Shown one piece after another: positions 17,984 through 27,242 of a stretch of 64,000 nt of DNA. The position numbers and the translations under genes were made by a program. Within the stretch, counting starts at the first letter, position 1. Each line of letters opens with the position of its first letter. The notes under the pieces were generated by a model that saw only the letters and a list, made by a program, of their open reading frames with translations, was not told where the DNA came from and ran no database searches. Source of the stretch: Achromobacter spanius (lineage in GTDB: Bacteria; Pseudomonadota; Gammaproteobacteria; Burkholderiales; Burkholderiaceae_B); contig NZ_CP025030.1 in the NCBI RefSeq assembly GCF_002812705.1, forward strand, positions 3,038,001 to 3,102,000, in the 5' to 3' direction.

Positions 17984-19471
17984 TCAGAACTCCAGCAGTT
18001 CGAACGAAAAGCCCACCTTGTTCCATTCCGCTTCTTCAGCGCGCAGGGTGAAGTCGCTCAAGGGGTGCTGGGTCAGCCAGTCGCGGTTGACCCGCACAAC
18101 GATGGAGCTTTCGCGTACCGACGCGGTCAGCGGCAGGGGCTCGATTTCGCCACGGCGGCGGAACAGCAGCACGGCCAGGCGCAGGCTCAGGATGGCTTTC
18201 CATTGCGCCCGGGTGCGGATCAGCGGTTCCAGCTTGGTCAGCTTGCCCTGGTGGCCCAGCGCCAACAGTGCAAGCAGTTGCTGGTCGGCGCGCGAGAAGC
18301 CCGGCATGTCGGCGTTTTCCAGCACGTAGGCCGTGTGCTTGTGATACGCATTGTGCGCAATCGACACGCCCACTTCGTGCAAGTCCGCCGCCCAGCCCAG
18401 CGCCGGACGCAGTTCCGCGCGTTCCTGGCCTTCGGGGAACATCGCGTCAAACAGCGTCAGCGCGGCATGGCGCACACGGCGCGCCTGGTTCACGTCCACG
18501 TGGTAGCGCTTCATGAACTGGCGCACCGATTCGTCGCGCTTGTCGTGTTCGTCGTCGCGGCCCAGCAGGTCATACAGCACGCCAAGGCGCAGCGCGCCGT
18601 CGCCGGTGTGCATGACGTCGATGCCCAATTCGTCGAACAGGGCGGTCATGATGGCCAGCCCGCCGGGCAGCACATCGGAACGCTCGATCTTGATGCCGGG
18701 CAGCTCGGACGGGATGACGCGGCCCGAGCGCACGATGCGGTCTTTCAGCTTGGCCAGGCCGGCGCGGGTAATGCCGCGGTCGGAAAAGCGGCTTTCGGTC
18801 AGGATGGCGAACAGCGCCTTGGCGGTGCCGGAGGAGCCATAGGCTTCTTTCCAGCCCATCTTGCGGTACTGCTTGGCGATGACTTCAATTTCACGCCGTG
18901 CCGCCAATTCAGCCTGTTTCATCTGGTGCGCGTCCACCACGCCGTCAGAGAAGAACTGACGGCTGTAGCTGACGCAACCCATGTACAGCGACGACATCAG
19001 GCCCGGCTCGTGCCCCTTGCCGATGATGACTTCGGTGGACCCGCCACCGATGTCGATGACCAGGCGCTTGTTGGGCGACGGTGGCAGCGTGTGGACGACG
19101 CCCGAAAAGATCAGGCGGGCTTCTTCGCGGCCCGCGATGACTTCAATCGGAAAGCCCAGCGCCGCTTCGGCGCGAGGCAGGAAGTCGCGCGTGTTGCGCG
19201 CCACCCGGAAGGTATTGGTGGCCACCGCGCGCACCCGGTTGGGGTGGAAGCTGCGCAGGCGGTCGCCAAAACGCTCAAGCACGGCGATGGCGCGTTCGAT
19301 CGCGTCGTCGCCCAGGCGTTTCTCGGCGTCCAGTCCGGCGGCAAGCCGGACGGTTTCCTTGAGACGATCGATCTGGTAGATCTGGGGCGTACCGTCCTGT
19401 TGAACGATGCGTCCGATAGAGAGGCGGAAGCTGTTGGACCCGAGGTCCACCGCGGCCAGAAGTTGATCCAT
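17984..19471 (-). CDS. ppx: Exopolyphosphatase (Ppx/GppA family)
   Basis: A 495-residue enzyme that removes terminal phosphates from polyphosphate. The N-terminal actin-like ATPase fold carries DLGSNSFRL (residues 9-17) and the second phosphate loop DIGGGSTE; the C-terminal part is HD-like and helical, with AADLHEVG. Length fits Ppx of about 500. GppA activity on pppGpp cannot be excluded, as the family overlaps. It diverges from ppk across 208 bases, so synthesis and breakdown of polyphosphate face each other and can be set independently. A perfect TATAAT is found upstream on the minus strand. Confidence 0.93.
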   Translation of the reverse strand: MDQLLAAVDLGSNSFRLSIGRIVQQDGTPQIYQIDRLKETVRLAAGLDAEKRLGDDAIERAIAVLERFGDRLRSFHPNRVRAVATNTFRVARNTRDFLPRAEAALGFPIEVIAGREEARLIFSGVVHTLPPSPNKRLVIDIGGGSTEVIIGKGHEPGLMSSLYMGCVSYSRQFFSDGVVDAHQMKQAELAARREIEVIAKQYRKMGWKEAYGSSGTAKALFAILTESRFSDRGITRAGLAKLKDRIVRSGRVIPSELPGIKIERSDVLPGGLAIMTALFDELGIDVMHTGDGALRLGVLYDLLGRDDEHDKRDESVRQFMKRYHVDVNQARRVRHAALTLFDAMFPEGQERAELRPALGWAADLHEVGVSIAHNAYHKHTAYVLENADMPGFSRADQQLLALLALGHQGKLTKLEPLIRTRAQWKAILSLRLAVLLFRRRGEIEPLPLTASVRESSIVVRVNRDWLTQHPLSDFTLRAEEAEWNKVGFSFELLEF

Positions 19472-19503
19472 GCGGCTCGTAATATAGGCTTTGAGGTGGC
19501 CTG

Positions 19504-19532
19504 ATTATAGAGACCCCATGTGACAGTGCCCT
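19504..19532 (-). promoter_or_regulatory. Candidate ppx promoter
   Basis: On the minus strand a perfect TATAAT occupies 19509-19504, about 33 bases before the ppx ATG. The -35 position (19532-19527, AGGGCA) is poor. A single PhoB-type half-site CTGTCAC lies between them (19526-19520), but its partner half is missing, so PhoB control of ppx is not supported. Confidence 0.5.
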
Positions 19533-19626
19533 TCGGTACGGGTTTTCGCTTATGGATCATGGGCTTGGCGAAATCACGACGTGCGCTATACGTCCCGCTT
19601 TTGACGTACGCTACGGTTTTGTCGTT

Positions 19627-19660
19627 ATGTCATAGAACCGTCACTTTTTTGCAGTAAAAC
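19627..19660 (+). promoter_or_regulatory. PHO box and -10 of ppk
   Basis: ATGTCAT AGAA CCGTCAC (19627-19644) matches the PhoB consensus CTGTCAT-N4-CTGTCAC in 12 of 14 repeat positions. Exactly 10 bases further lies TAAAAC (19655-19660), the normal place for the -10 of a PhoB-activated promoter. It points to induction of polyphosphate kinase in phosphate limitation. Confidence 0.75.
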
Positions 19661-19679
19661 TCCACGCTCCTCCCAACGT

Positions 19680-21767
19680 ATGGAATCCGGTATGCCCACA
19701 CGCCCGCCTGGCGAGCCTTTGCTCATGAATCGTGAATTGTCGCTGCTCAAATTCAACGAGCGCGTGCTGGCGATGGCGGAAAATCCGACGACACCGTTGC
19801 TGGAGCGGCTGCGTTACGTGTGTATCGTCAGTTCCAATCTGGATGAGTTCTTCGAAATCCGGATTTCCAGCCTGAAAGAGCAGCAGCTTCAGTCGCCCAA
19901 CCTGGTGGGCCCCGACGGGATGACGCCGGATCAGGCCTTTGAAAACGTCCAGCATGCCGTGCACGCCCTGGTGGCGCGCCAATACAACCTGCTTAACGAC
20001 GACATCCTGCCCGCCATGCAGGCAGAAGGCATCACCCTGCATCACGCGTCCGAATGGAACGCCGAGCAGCAGGAGTGGGCGCGCCAGGTGTTCAACCGCG
20101 ATGTGATGCCGCTGCTGACCCCCATCGGGCTGGACCCGGCGCATCCGTTTCCCCGCGTCTACAACAAGAGCCTGAACTTCATTGTGTCGCTGTCGGGCGC
20201 CGACGCCTTCGGCCGGCAGGCCTCGATTGCCGTGGTGCAGGCGCCGCGCGCCCTGCCGCGCCTGATCAAGATGCCGCCCGAGCTGTCCGGCCACCCGGAA
20301 GGCTTCATTCTGCTGACGTCCTTGCTGCGTGCCTTTGTGGGTGAACTGTTCCCCGGACTGGAAATGCTGGGCTGCTACCAGTGGCGCGTCACCCGCAACA
20401 GCGACCTGTTTGTTGACGAAGAAGAAGTCACCAACCTGCGCCACGCCTTGCAAGGCGAGTTGTCGCAGCGTAATTTCGGCGCCGCCGTCCGCCTGGAAAT
20501 CGACAAGCTCACCCCTGTCGAACTCGAAACCTTCCTGCAGCGGGAATTTTCGCTGAAGGCCGAAGACACCTACCGCGTGCCAGGCCCCGTGAACCTGTCG
20601 CGCCTGATGCAGTTGTGCAATTCCGACCTGCGGCCCGATCTGCTGTTTCCGGAATACCGCGCGCCCGTGCCCGCGCCGTTCGACAAGGTGGGCGACAAGC
20701 CGCAAGACCTGTTCGAGGCCGTGGCCGCGCAGGACCGCCTGCTTCACCACCCCTACCAGTCGTTCCAGCCCGTTATTGATTTCCTGACCGCCGCGGCGCT
20801 GGACCCCGACGTCATGGCCATCAAGCAGACCATCTACCGCACGGGCGAAGATTCCGAGCTGATGAAGATCCTGCTGGCCGCCGCGCGGGCCGGCAAGGAA
20901 GTGACGGTGGTGGTGGAGTTGATGGCTCGCTTCGACGAGCAGACCAACATCAATTGGGCGTCCAAGCTGGAAGAGGTGGGGGCGCACGTGGTGTATGGCG
21001 TGGTGGCCCACAAGACGCACGCCAAGATGGCCGTGGTGCTGCGTCGCGAAAAAGGGCGTTTGCGCCGCTATGCCCACCTGGGTACCGGCAACTACCATCC
21101 CCGCACGGCCCGCCTGTACACCGACTTTGGCCTGCTGACCGCCGACCCGAAGTTGTGCGAGGACATGGACAAGGTGTTTGCGCAGTTGACCGGGCTGGGC
21201 GCGCGCCGCTCGCTCAAGGCACTGATGCAGTCGCCGTTCACCATGCATGACGGCATGGTGGCGCTGATCCGTGCCGAGGCGCGGGCGGCCAAGGCGGGCA
21301 AGCGCGCGCGCATCATGGCCAAGATGAATTCGCTGCTGGAAGAGCAGGTGATCGAAGAGCTCTACAAGGCCAGCCAGGCCGGGGTCAAGATCGACCTGAT
21401 CGTGCGCGGGGTGTGTGCGTTGCGCGCCGGCGTGTCCGGGCTGTCTGAGAACATCCGCGTGCGGTCCATCGTGGGCCGCTTCCTGGAGCACTCGCGGGTG
21501 TTCTATTTCTATGCGGACGGCGAGGAAACGGTCTATCTGTCTTCGGCCGACTGGATGGACCGCAACTTCTTCCGTCGGGTGGAAATAGCGTTCCCGATCT
21601 ACGACAAGACCCTGAAAAAGCGGGTGATCGACGAAGCGTTTACCTACGCGCTGCGCGACAACCAACTGGCGTGGCAGCAGAAGCCGGATGGCGACTATGC
21701 TCGGGTGAAGAGCCGCCGCGAACCCTTCAACGTGCACCAATACCTGATGCAGAAGCTGGGCGTATAA
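19680..21767 (+). CDS. ppk: Polyphosphate kinase 1
   Basis: A 695-residue enzyme, close to the 688 of E. coli PPK1, that builds polyphosphate from ATP through a phosphohistidine and is peripherally membrane bound. Domains in order are the N-terminal helical domain (NRELSLLKFNERVL), the head domain, and two phospholipase D-like C-terminal domains. The catalytic His447 lies in HKTHAKM, equivalent to His435 of E. coli, and YAHLGTGNYH follows. Two ATGs, 19680 and 19692, are possible; the predicted -10 at 19655-19660 would leave only a dozen leader bases before the first, so 19692 is a fair alternative. A PHO box precedes it. Confidence 0.96.
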   Translation: MESGMPTRPPGEPLLMNRELSLLKFNERVLAMAENPTTPLLERLRYVCIVSSNLDEFFEIRISSLKEQQLQSPNLVGPDGMTPDQAFENVQHAVHALVARQYNLLNDDILPAMQAEGITLHHASEWNAEQQEWARQVFNRDVMPLLTPIGLDPAHPFPRVYNKSLNFIVSLSGADAFGRQASIAVVQAPRALPRLIKMPPELSGHPEGFILLTSLLRAFVGELFPGLEMLGCYQWRVTRNSDLFVDEEEVTNLRHALQGELSQRNFGAAVRLEIDKLTPVELETFLQREFSLKAEDTYRVPGPVNLSRLMQLCNSDLRPDLLFPEYRAPVPAPFDKVGDKPQDLFEAVAAQDRLLHHPYQSFQPVIDFLTAAALDPDVMAIKQTIYRTGEDSELMKILLAAARAGKEVTVVVELMARFDEQTNINWASKLEEVGAHVVYGVVAHKTHAKMAVVLRREKGRLRRYAHLGTGNYHPRTARLYTDFGLLTADPKLCEDMDKVFAQLTGLGARRSLKALMQSPFTMHDGMVALIRAEARAAKAGKRARIMAKMNSLLEEQVIEELYKASQAGVKIDLIVRGVCALRAGVSGLSENIRVRSIVGRFLEHSRVFYFYADGEETVYLSSADWMDRNFFRRVEIAFPIYDKTLKKRVIDEAFTYALRDNQLAWQQKPDGDYARVKSRREPFNVHQYLMQKLGV

Positions 21768-21804
21768 GCCGACCGTTTGCTTGTTGGGGTGCGTCCCCAA
21801 AATA

Positions 21805-21843
21805 CTGTGGCCGCCTTGGTTCGCCGGGCGGCCACAGGTTTTT
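21805..21843 (+). terminator. Intrinsic terminator after ppk
   Basis: An 11-bp perfect stem (CTGTGGCCGCC at 21805-21815, GGCGGCCACAG at 21827-21837) with an 11-base loop is followed by GTTTTT. It separates ppk from the pst operon promoter 40 bases on. Confidence 0.9.
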
Positions 21844-21880
21844 CCGGGGTTGGGGACAGGGCAACATGAACCGTATGTGA

Positions 21881-21914
21881 CTGTCACTATCTTGTCACGT
21901 TGGACCCCTAAGAT
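21881..21914 (+). promoter_or_regulatory. PHO box and -10 of the pst operon
   Basis: CTGTCACTATCTTGTCAC (21881-21898) is a near-consensus PHO box: two 7-bp direct repeats with a 4-bp spacer, 12 of 14 repeat positions matching. TAAGAT (21909-21914) follows after exactly 10 bases as the -10. The expected transcript starts about 70 bases before the pstS ATG at 21989. This is the strongest regulatory site in the window. Confidence 0.88.
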
Positions 21915-21988
21915 GCGAGGGTCGCTGAAAGACAGGCAGCAAAGAAAAGCCTGATACGACTTCTCCAACAAGCACTGAAGGAACCCAG

Positions 21989-23029
21989 ATGTTCAAACGT
22001 GTCTTCAAACAAGTTTCCGTGGGCGTCGCGCTGAGCGCCGCTGTATTTGCCGTGCAAGCCGCCAATGTGACCGGCGCCGGCGCATCGTTCCCGTACCCGG
22101 TCTACGCCAAGTGGGCGTCGGACTACAAGGCAGCCACCAACAACGCGATCAACTACCAGTCCATCGGTTCGGGCGGCGGCCAGCAACAGATCATCGCCAA
22201 GACCGTCGATTTCGGCGCTTCGGACGATCCCATGAAGGCGGCTGACCTGGAAAAGAACGGTCTGCTGCAGTTCCCCGCCGTGATCGGCGGCACCGTCGCG
22301 GTCGTGAACGTCGACGGCATTGAGCCGGGCAAGCTGAAGCTGTCGGGCACCGTGCTGGCTGATATCTTCCTGGGCAAGATCAAGAAGTGGGACGACAGCG
22401 CCATCAAGGCACTGAACCCCGACCTGAAGCTGCCTTCGGCCGACATCATCGTTGTTCACCGTTCGGATGGCTCGGGCACGACCTTCGGCTGGACCAACTA
22501 CCTGTCCAAGGTCTCGGCTGACTGGAAGTCGCAAGTCGGTGAAGGCAAGGCCGTCAAGTGGCCCACCGGCCAAGGTGGCAAGGGCAACGAAGGCGTCGCT
22601 GCCTACGTGGGCCAGTTGAAGAACTCGATCGGCTATGTGGAATACGCCTACGCCAAGCAGAACAAGCTGGCCTGGACGCAACTGCAGAACAAGGACGGCA
22701 AGTTCGTCCAGCCCGAGCAGAAGGCATTCGCCGCCGCGGCCGCCAACGCCGACTGGAAGAGCGCACCCGGCATGGGCGTGGTCCTGACCAACGAACCGGG
22801 CGCCGATTCGTGGCCCGTTACGGCAGCCACCTTCATCCTGATCCACAAGTCGCAAGCCAAGCCGGCGCAAGGCAAGGCCGTGCTGGACTTCTTTGACTGG
22901 GCGTTCAAGAACGGCGCCAAGTCGGCTGAAGCCCTGGACTACGTGCCGCTGCCGGAAGCCGTGACCAAGGAAATCCGCGCCGCCTGGGGCGAAGTCAAAG
23001 CCGCCGACGGCACCCCCGTCTGGAAGTAG
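21989..23029 (+). CDS. pstS: Periplasmic phosphate-binding protein PstS
   Basis: A 346-residue high-affinity phosphate receptor of the Pst ABC importer. A Sec signal peptide (about residues 1-24, ending FAVQA) precedes the mature start NVTGAGASFPYP. The phosphate ligand segments are all visible: GAGASFPYP, VDFGASDDP, and RSDGSGTT with its Arg and Ser residues. AAGGA lies upstream of the ATG. A PHO box controls it, and a strong hairpin after the stop probably keeps pstS mRNA more abundant than that of the membrane subunits, as a binding protein must be in excess. Confidence 0.97.
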   Translation: MFKRVFKQVSVGVALSAAVFAVQAANVTGAGASFPYPVYAKWASDYKAATNNAINYQSIGSGGGQQQIIAKTVDFGASDDPMKAADLEKNGLLQFPAVIGGTVAVVNVDGIEPGKLKLSGTVLADIFLGKIKKWDDSAIKALNPDLKLPSADIIVVHRSDGSGTTFGWTNYLSKVSADWKSQVGEGKAVKWPTGQGGKGNEGVAAYVGQLKNSIGYVEYAYAKQNKLAWTQLQNKDGKFVQPEQKAFAAAAANADWKSAPGMGVVLTNEPGADSWPVTAATFILIHKSQAKPAQGKAVLDFFDWAFKNGAKSAEALDYVPLPEAVTKEIRAAWGEVKAADGTPVWK

Positions 23030-23092
23030 GATGGGTGTAGCGCGAGTAAAGAGCGACAAGAAAACCGCCCTCCAACGCGCGTAACCCATCAA

Positions 23093-23138
23093 GCAGCCGC
23101 CCCTGAATTCTGCCCGTCAGAAAGAAGGGGCGGCCTGC
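23093..23138 (+). promoter_or_regulatory. Intercistronic hairpin between pstS and pstC
   Basis: GCCGCCCCT (23096-23104) and AGGGGCGGC (23126-23134) form a 9-bp GC stem, extendable by GCA/TGC across a bulge. A T7 run lies 18 bases later, too far for an efficient terminator. Such elements usually protect the upstream pstS message from 3' decay or give partial termination. Confidence 0.65.
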
Positions 23139-23186
23139 AGCAAGACCTCCCGTTTTTTTCCCAGGTTACCTAAGGAAAGTCCATCC

Positions 23187-24203
23187 ATGAGCGCGGTAAT
23201 GGATAATAGTGTGCCGCTTTCGCCCAGCGTGGCGGACTCCGTGACTACCGGCACGCCTTCGCCTATGAAGCAAAATAAAAACGCGCTGATGGATGCGCTA
23301 TTCAAGAATCTGACCCGCCTGTTCGCCTTCCTGGTGTTCATTTTGCTGGCGGCCATTCTTGTATCCCTGATCTACGGCAGCCGCGAATCGCTGGCCAAGT
23401 ATGGCCTGTCGTTCCTGTGGCTGAACGATTGGGATCCCGTCAACCAGAACTACGGCGCCGTGGTGCCCATCATCGGCACGCTGCTGACCTCGGCCATCGC
23501 CTTGATCATCGCCGTGCCGGTTTCGTTCGGCATCGCCATCTTCCTGACCGAACTGTCGCCGACCTGGCTGCGTCGCCCCTTGGGCACGGCCGTGGAAATG
23601 CTGGCGGCCATTCCGTCCATCATCTATGGCATGTGGGGCCTGTTCGTCTTCGTGCCCGTGTTCCAGCAGTATGTGCAGCCGTTCCTGATCGCCACCCTGG
23701 GCAACGTGCCCATCATCGGCGGCCTGTTCGCGGGGCCGCCGTTTGGCATCGGTATCTTCACTGCCGGCCTGATCCTGTCGATCATGATCATCCCGTTCAT
23801 CGCCGCCGTGATGCGCGACGTGTTCGAGCTGGTGCCGGCCATGTTGAAGGAATCGGCCTACGGCTTGGGCAGCACAACCTGGGAAGTCATGTGGCGCGTG
23901 GTGCTGCCCTTCACCAAGTCGGGCGTCATCGGCGGCATCATGCTGGGCCTGGGCCGGGCATTGGGCGAGACGATGGCCGTCACGTTCGTGATCGGCAACG
24001 CCTTCAAGTGGTCGGGGTCGCTGTTTTCACCGGGCAACTCGATCGCCTCGGCGCTGGCCAACGAATTCAATGAAGCGGGCGGCATTCAGAAGTCGGCGTT
24101 GCTGGAGCTGGGCTTGATCCTGTTCCTGATCACGACGATCGTGCTGGCCCTGGCCAAAGTGCTGCTGGTTCGCCTGTCCGTCGGCGAAGGCAAGAAATCC
24201 TGA
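23187..24203 (+). CDS. pstC: Phosphate ABC importer permease PstC
   Basis: A 338-residue inner-membrane subunit with six or more helices. The first lies at about residues 45-70 after a cytoplasmic N-terminal tail of about 40 residues. The BPD_transp_1 domain spans roughly 100-330. The EAA loop appears as [19 protein letters not shown], which contacts the PstB ATPase. AAGGAAAG precedes the start. It lies 157 bases after pstS, past the intercistronic hairpin, and 26 bases before pstA. Confidence 0.96.
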   Translation: MSAVMDNSVPLSPSVADSVTTGTPSPMKQNKNALMDALFKNLTRLFAFLVFILLAAILVSLIYGSRESLAKYGLSFLWLNDWDPVNQNYGAVVPIIGTLLTSAIALIIAVPVSFGIAIFLTELSPTWLRRPLGTAVEMLAAIPSIIYGMWGLFVFVPVFQQYVQPFLIATLGNVPIIGGLFAGPPFGIGIFTAGLILSIMIIPFIAAVMRDVFELVPAMLKESAYGLGSTTWEVMWRVVLPFTKSGVIGGIMLGLGRALGETMAVTFVIGNAFKWSGSLFSPGNSIASALANEFNEAGGIQKSALLELGLILFLITTIVLALAKVLLVRLSVGEGKKS

Positions 24204-24229
24204 CGCGCCGCGAGCACAAGGAAAAGATC

Positions 24230-25087
24230 ATGGCTGTATCCGTACTCAATATGCAGAATGGCATTTACCGCCGGCGCCGCGTGGTCAACCGCATCATGCT
24301 GGCGGTGTCCCTGACCACGCTGGTGTTCGGGCTGTTCTGGCTGTTCTGGATCATTCTGACCCTGCTGACCCGGGGCGCCCCCGCGCTGTCCTACACGCTG
24401 TTCACCGAGATCACCCCGCCGCCCGGCCAAACGGGTGGCCTGATCAACGCTATTTTCGGCAGCGTGGTGATGGCCGGCGTGGGCACGCTGATCGGTACGC
24501 CGGTCGGCATCCTGGCGGGCACCTACCTGGCTGAATATGGCCATCGCGGCTGGCTCGCGCCCGCCACGCGGTTTTTGAATGACGTGCTGCTGTCGGCGCC
24601 GTCCATCATCATCGGCCTGTTCATCTATGCCGTGTATGTGGCGCAGGTGGGGCATTACTCGGGTTGGGCCGGCGCGCTGGCGTTGTCCATCCTGGTGATT
24701 CCGGTGGTGGTGCGCACCACCGACAACATGCTGATGCTCGTGCCCAACAGCCTGCGCGAAGCCGCGGCCGCGCTGGGGTGTCCCAAGTGGCGCATGATCA
24801 CGCTGGTGTGCTATCGCGCTGCCAAGACCGGCATCATCACCGGCGTGCTGCTGGCCATTGCCCGGATCTCGGGCGAGACCGCGCCGCTGCTGTTCACGGC
24901 GCTGTCCAACCAGTTCATGTCGTTCAACATGAACGCGCCGATGGCCAACCTGCCGGTCGTGATCTACCAATACGCCGCCAGCCCCTTCAAGGACTGGAAC
25001 GACCTGGCCTGGGCCGGGGCCACGCTGATTACGCTGCTGGTGCTGGGTATCAACATCCTTGCCCGCAACATGTTCCGCAACAAGTAA
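24230..25087 (+). CDS. pstA: Phosphate ABC importer permease PstA
   Basis: A 285-residue inner-membrane partner of PstC, with about six helices beginning at residue 20. The EAA loop is [21 protein letters not shown], followed by [25 protein letters not shown], typical of PstA. AAGGAAAAGATC lies before the ATG. It is 26 bases after pstC and 48 before pstB, all in one operon. Confidence 0.96.
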   Translation: MAVSVLNMQNGIYRRRRVVNRIMLAVSLTTLVFGLFWLFWIILTLLTRGAPALSYTLFTEITPPPGQTGGLINAIFGSVVMAGVGTLIGTPVGILAGTYLAEYGHRGWLAPATRFLNDVLLSAPSIIIGLFIYAVYVAQVGHYSGWAGALALSILVIPVVVRTTDNMLMLVPNSLREAAAALGCPKWRMITLVCYRAAKTGIITGVLLAIARISGETAPLLFTALSNQFMSFNMNAPMANLPVVIYQYAASPFKDWNDLAWAGATLITLLVLGINILARNMFRNK

Positions 25088-25135
25088 AGATCGCTTTGCC
25101 GGTGCGCGTGGCGCGCCGGAGCCAAGGGAAGAGAA

Positions 25136-25912
<777 letters not shown>

Positions 25913-26008
25913 TTGCCGTGCTGGGTTGATGTGGTGATGCAAGAAGGCGGCGCGCCGGGCATGGCGCGCCCCAGAAACACAGCACGGCTCCCGGAGCGGC
26001 CTGGATTC

Positions 26009-26017
26009 TGGTATAGT
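26009..26017 (+). promoter_or_regulatory. Extended -10 promoter of tRNA-Pro
   Basis: TG-G-TATAGT (26009-26017) is an extended -10 element with one mismatch to TATAAT, 10 bases before the mature tRNA 5' end. No good -35 is seen, which extended -10 promoters do not need. Confidence 0.6.
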
Positions 26018-26027
26018 TGCCACCCTT

Positions 26028-26104
26028 CGGGGCGTAGCGCAGCCTGGTAGCGCATCTGCTTTGGGAGCAGAGGGTCGTGAGTTCGAATCCCACCGCCCCG
26101 ACCA
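26028..26104 (+). tRNA. tRNA-Pro, anticodon TGG
   Basis: A 77-nt cloverleaf with encoded CCA end. The acceptor stem CGGGGCG pairs with CGCCCCG, the D-arm holds AGCGCAGCCTGGTAGCGC, and the anticodon stem TCTGC/GCAGA encloses loop TTTGGGA, giving TGG, which reads CCN proline codons. The T-loop is GTTCGAATC. It has its own promoter and terminator. No integrase or duplicated 3' end is seen nearby, so it is not marking an island here. Confidence 0.97.
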
Positions 26105-26111
26105 AAAAATG

Positions 26112-26149
26112 AAAGGCCGTTAGTGAGCATTCTCACTAACGGCCTTTTT
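26112..26149 (+). terminator. Strong intrinsic terminator after tRNA-Pro
   Basis: A perfect 16-bp stem (26112-26127 with 26132-26147) and CATT loop ends in TTTTT. The A-rich left flank makes it usable for the opposite-strand Bug gene ending at 26169 as well. Confidence 0.93.
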
Positions 26150-26168
26150 CATTTCAGAAAGCCTTTAC

Positions 26169-27155
26169 TCAGTTAGCCGTGATCTTCGCGGTCTTGACTA
26201 CCTTGCCCCAGCGGTCCAGTTCCGACTGCGTATACGCGCCCAGTTCCTTCGGCCCCATGAAGATGGCTTCCGCTCCTTGCTCGGCGGCCTTTTGGCGGAA
26301 GGCGTCGGTCTTCATGATTTTCTGGATTTCACCGGCGATCTTGTCCACGACCGGGGCGGGCGTGTCCTTGGGGGCGTACATGGCGAACCACGATGACACG
26401 ATCAGGTCGGGATAGCCGGCCTCGGCGGCGGTGGGCACGTTCGGCAGGGACGGCAGGCGGGTGTTGCCGGTGACGGCCAGCGCGCGCAGCTTGCCGGCGG
26501 CGATCTGGCCCAGCAGCGGCGGGGGCGTGGTGATGGTCATGTCCACGGCGCCGCCCAGCAGGTCGTTCAGCGCGGGGCCGGTGCCCTTGTAGGGGATGTG
26601 CGTGATCTGCGTGCCGGCCATCTGGTTCAGCAGTTCGGTGGCCACCTGTTGCAGCGAGCCGTTGCCGGACGATGCGTAGTTCAGCTTGCCCGGGTTGGCC
26701 TTGGCGTAGGCCACCAGTTCCTTGAGCGAATTGATGGGCAGGTCCGGGCGCACCACCACGACTTGCGGCGCCGACAGCACGTTGGCGACGGGGGCGAAGT
26801 CCTTGATCGGGTCCCAGCCGGCGGTGGGCGTGACGTGGGGCGTGATGACCTGGAAGCCGGAGTATTGCAGCAGCAGCGTGTAGCCATCGGCCTTGGCGCG
26901 CGCCACCGTCTGCGCGGCGATACCGCCCGAGGCGCCCGGCTTGTTCTCGACGACGACGCTCTGGCCCAGCGCCGCGCCCAGAGGCTGGGCGATCAGGCGG
27001 GCCGCGATGTCGGTGGTGCCGCCCGGCGCGGCGGACACGATCAGCGTGACCGGACGATTGGGGAAGTCGGCTTGTGCGCTGGCGGCGCTGGCGCCGAGGG
27101 TCAGGGCGGCGGCGATACCGGCGCGCAGGATGGTGGGCAGGCAGGGCAATGCCAT
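26169..27155 (-). CDS. Tripartite tricarboxylate transporter receptor (Bug protein), module A
   Basis: A 328-residue periplasmic receptor of the Bug/TctC family, which captures carboxylates for a TctA-TctB membrane carrier. The signal peptide spans about residues 1-28 (ASAASAQA). Family marks are FPNRPVTLIVSAAPGG, VVENKPGASGGIA, the YASSGNGS loop and IPYKGTGPALNDLLGG. AAGGAGA lies before the ATG. It is the last gene of a minus-strand module with a CoA transferase and an HMG-CoA-lyase-type enzyme, which suggests a dicarboxylate-type ligand. No tctAB genes are in the window. Confidence 0.92.
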   Translation of the reverse strand: MALPCLPTILRAGIAAALTLGASAASAQADFPNRPVTLIVSAAPGGTTDIAARLIAQPLGAALGQSVVVENKPGASGGIAAQTVARAKADGYTLLLQYSGFQVITPHVTPTAGWDPIKDFAPVANVLSAPQVVVVRPDLPINSLKELVAYAKANPGKLNYASSGNGSLQQVATELLNQMAGTQITHIPYKGTGPALNDLLGGAVDMTITTPPPLLGQIAAGKLRALAVTGNTRLPSLPNVPTAAEAGYPDLIVSSWFAMYAPKDTPAPVVDKIAGEIQKIMKTDAFRQKAAEQGAEAIFMGPKELGAYTQSELDRWGKVVKTAKITAN

Positions 27156-27242
27156 GGGATGTCTCCTTGGTTTTTTATAGGTGTGGTGTCAAAACAAGCG
27201 GATAAACGGCTGCACTACATCGGTACTGCACTACATCGGGTA

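Noticed and set aside
19641..21971. A 776-codon open frame antisense to ppk
   Set aside because: High GC with strong codon bias opens the opposite frames. The product is a His/Gln/Arg-rich string with no domain, and ppk on the other strand is certain.
23093..23160. Full terminator between pstS and pstC
   Set aside because: The T-run is 18 bases from the stem, so it is more likely a stabiliser or partial terminator.
26028..26168. tRNA-Pro as an integration site for an island
   Set aside because: No integrase, no repeat of the tRNA 3' end and no sharp change of composition seen downstream.
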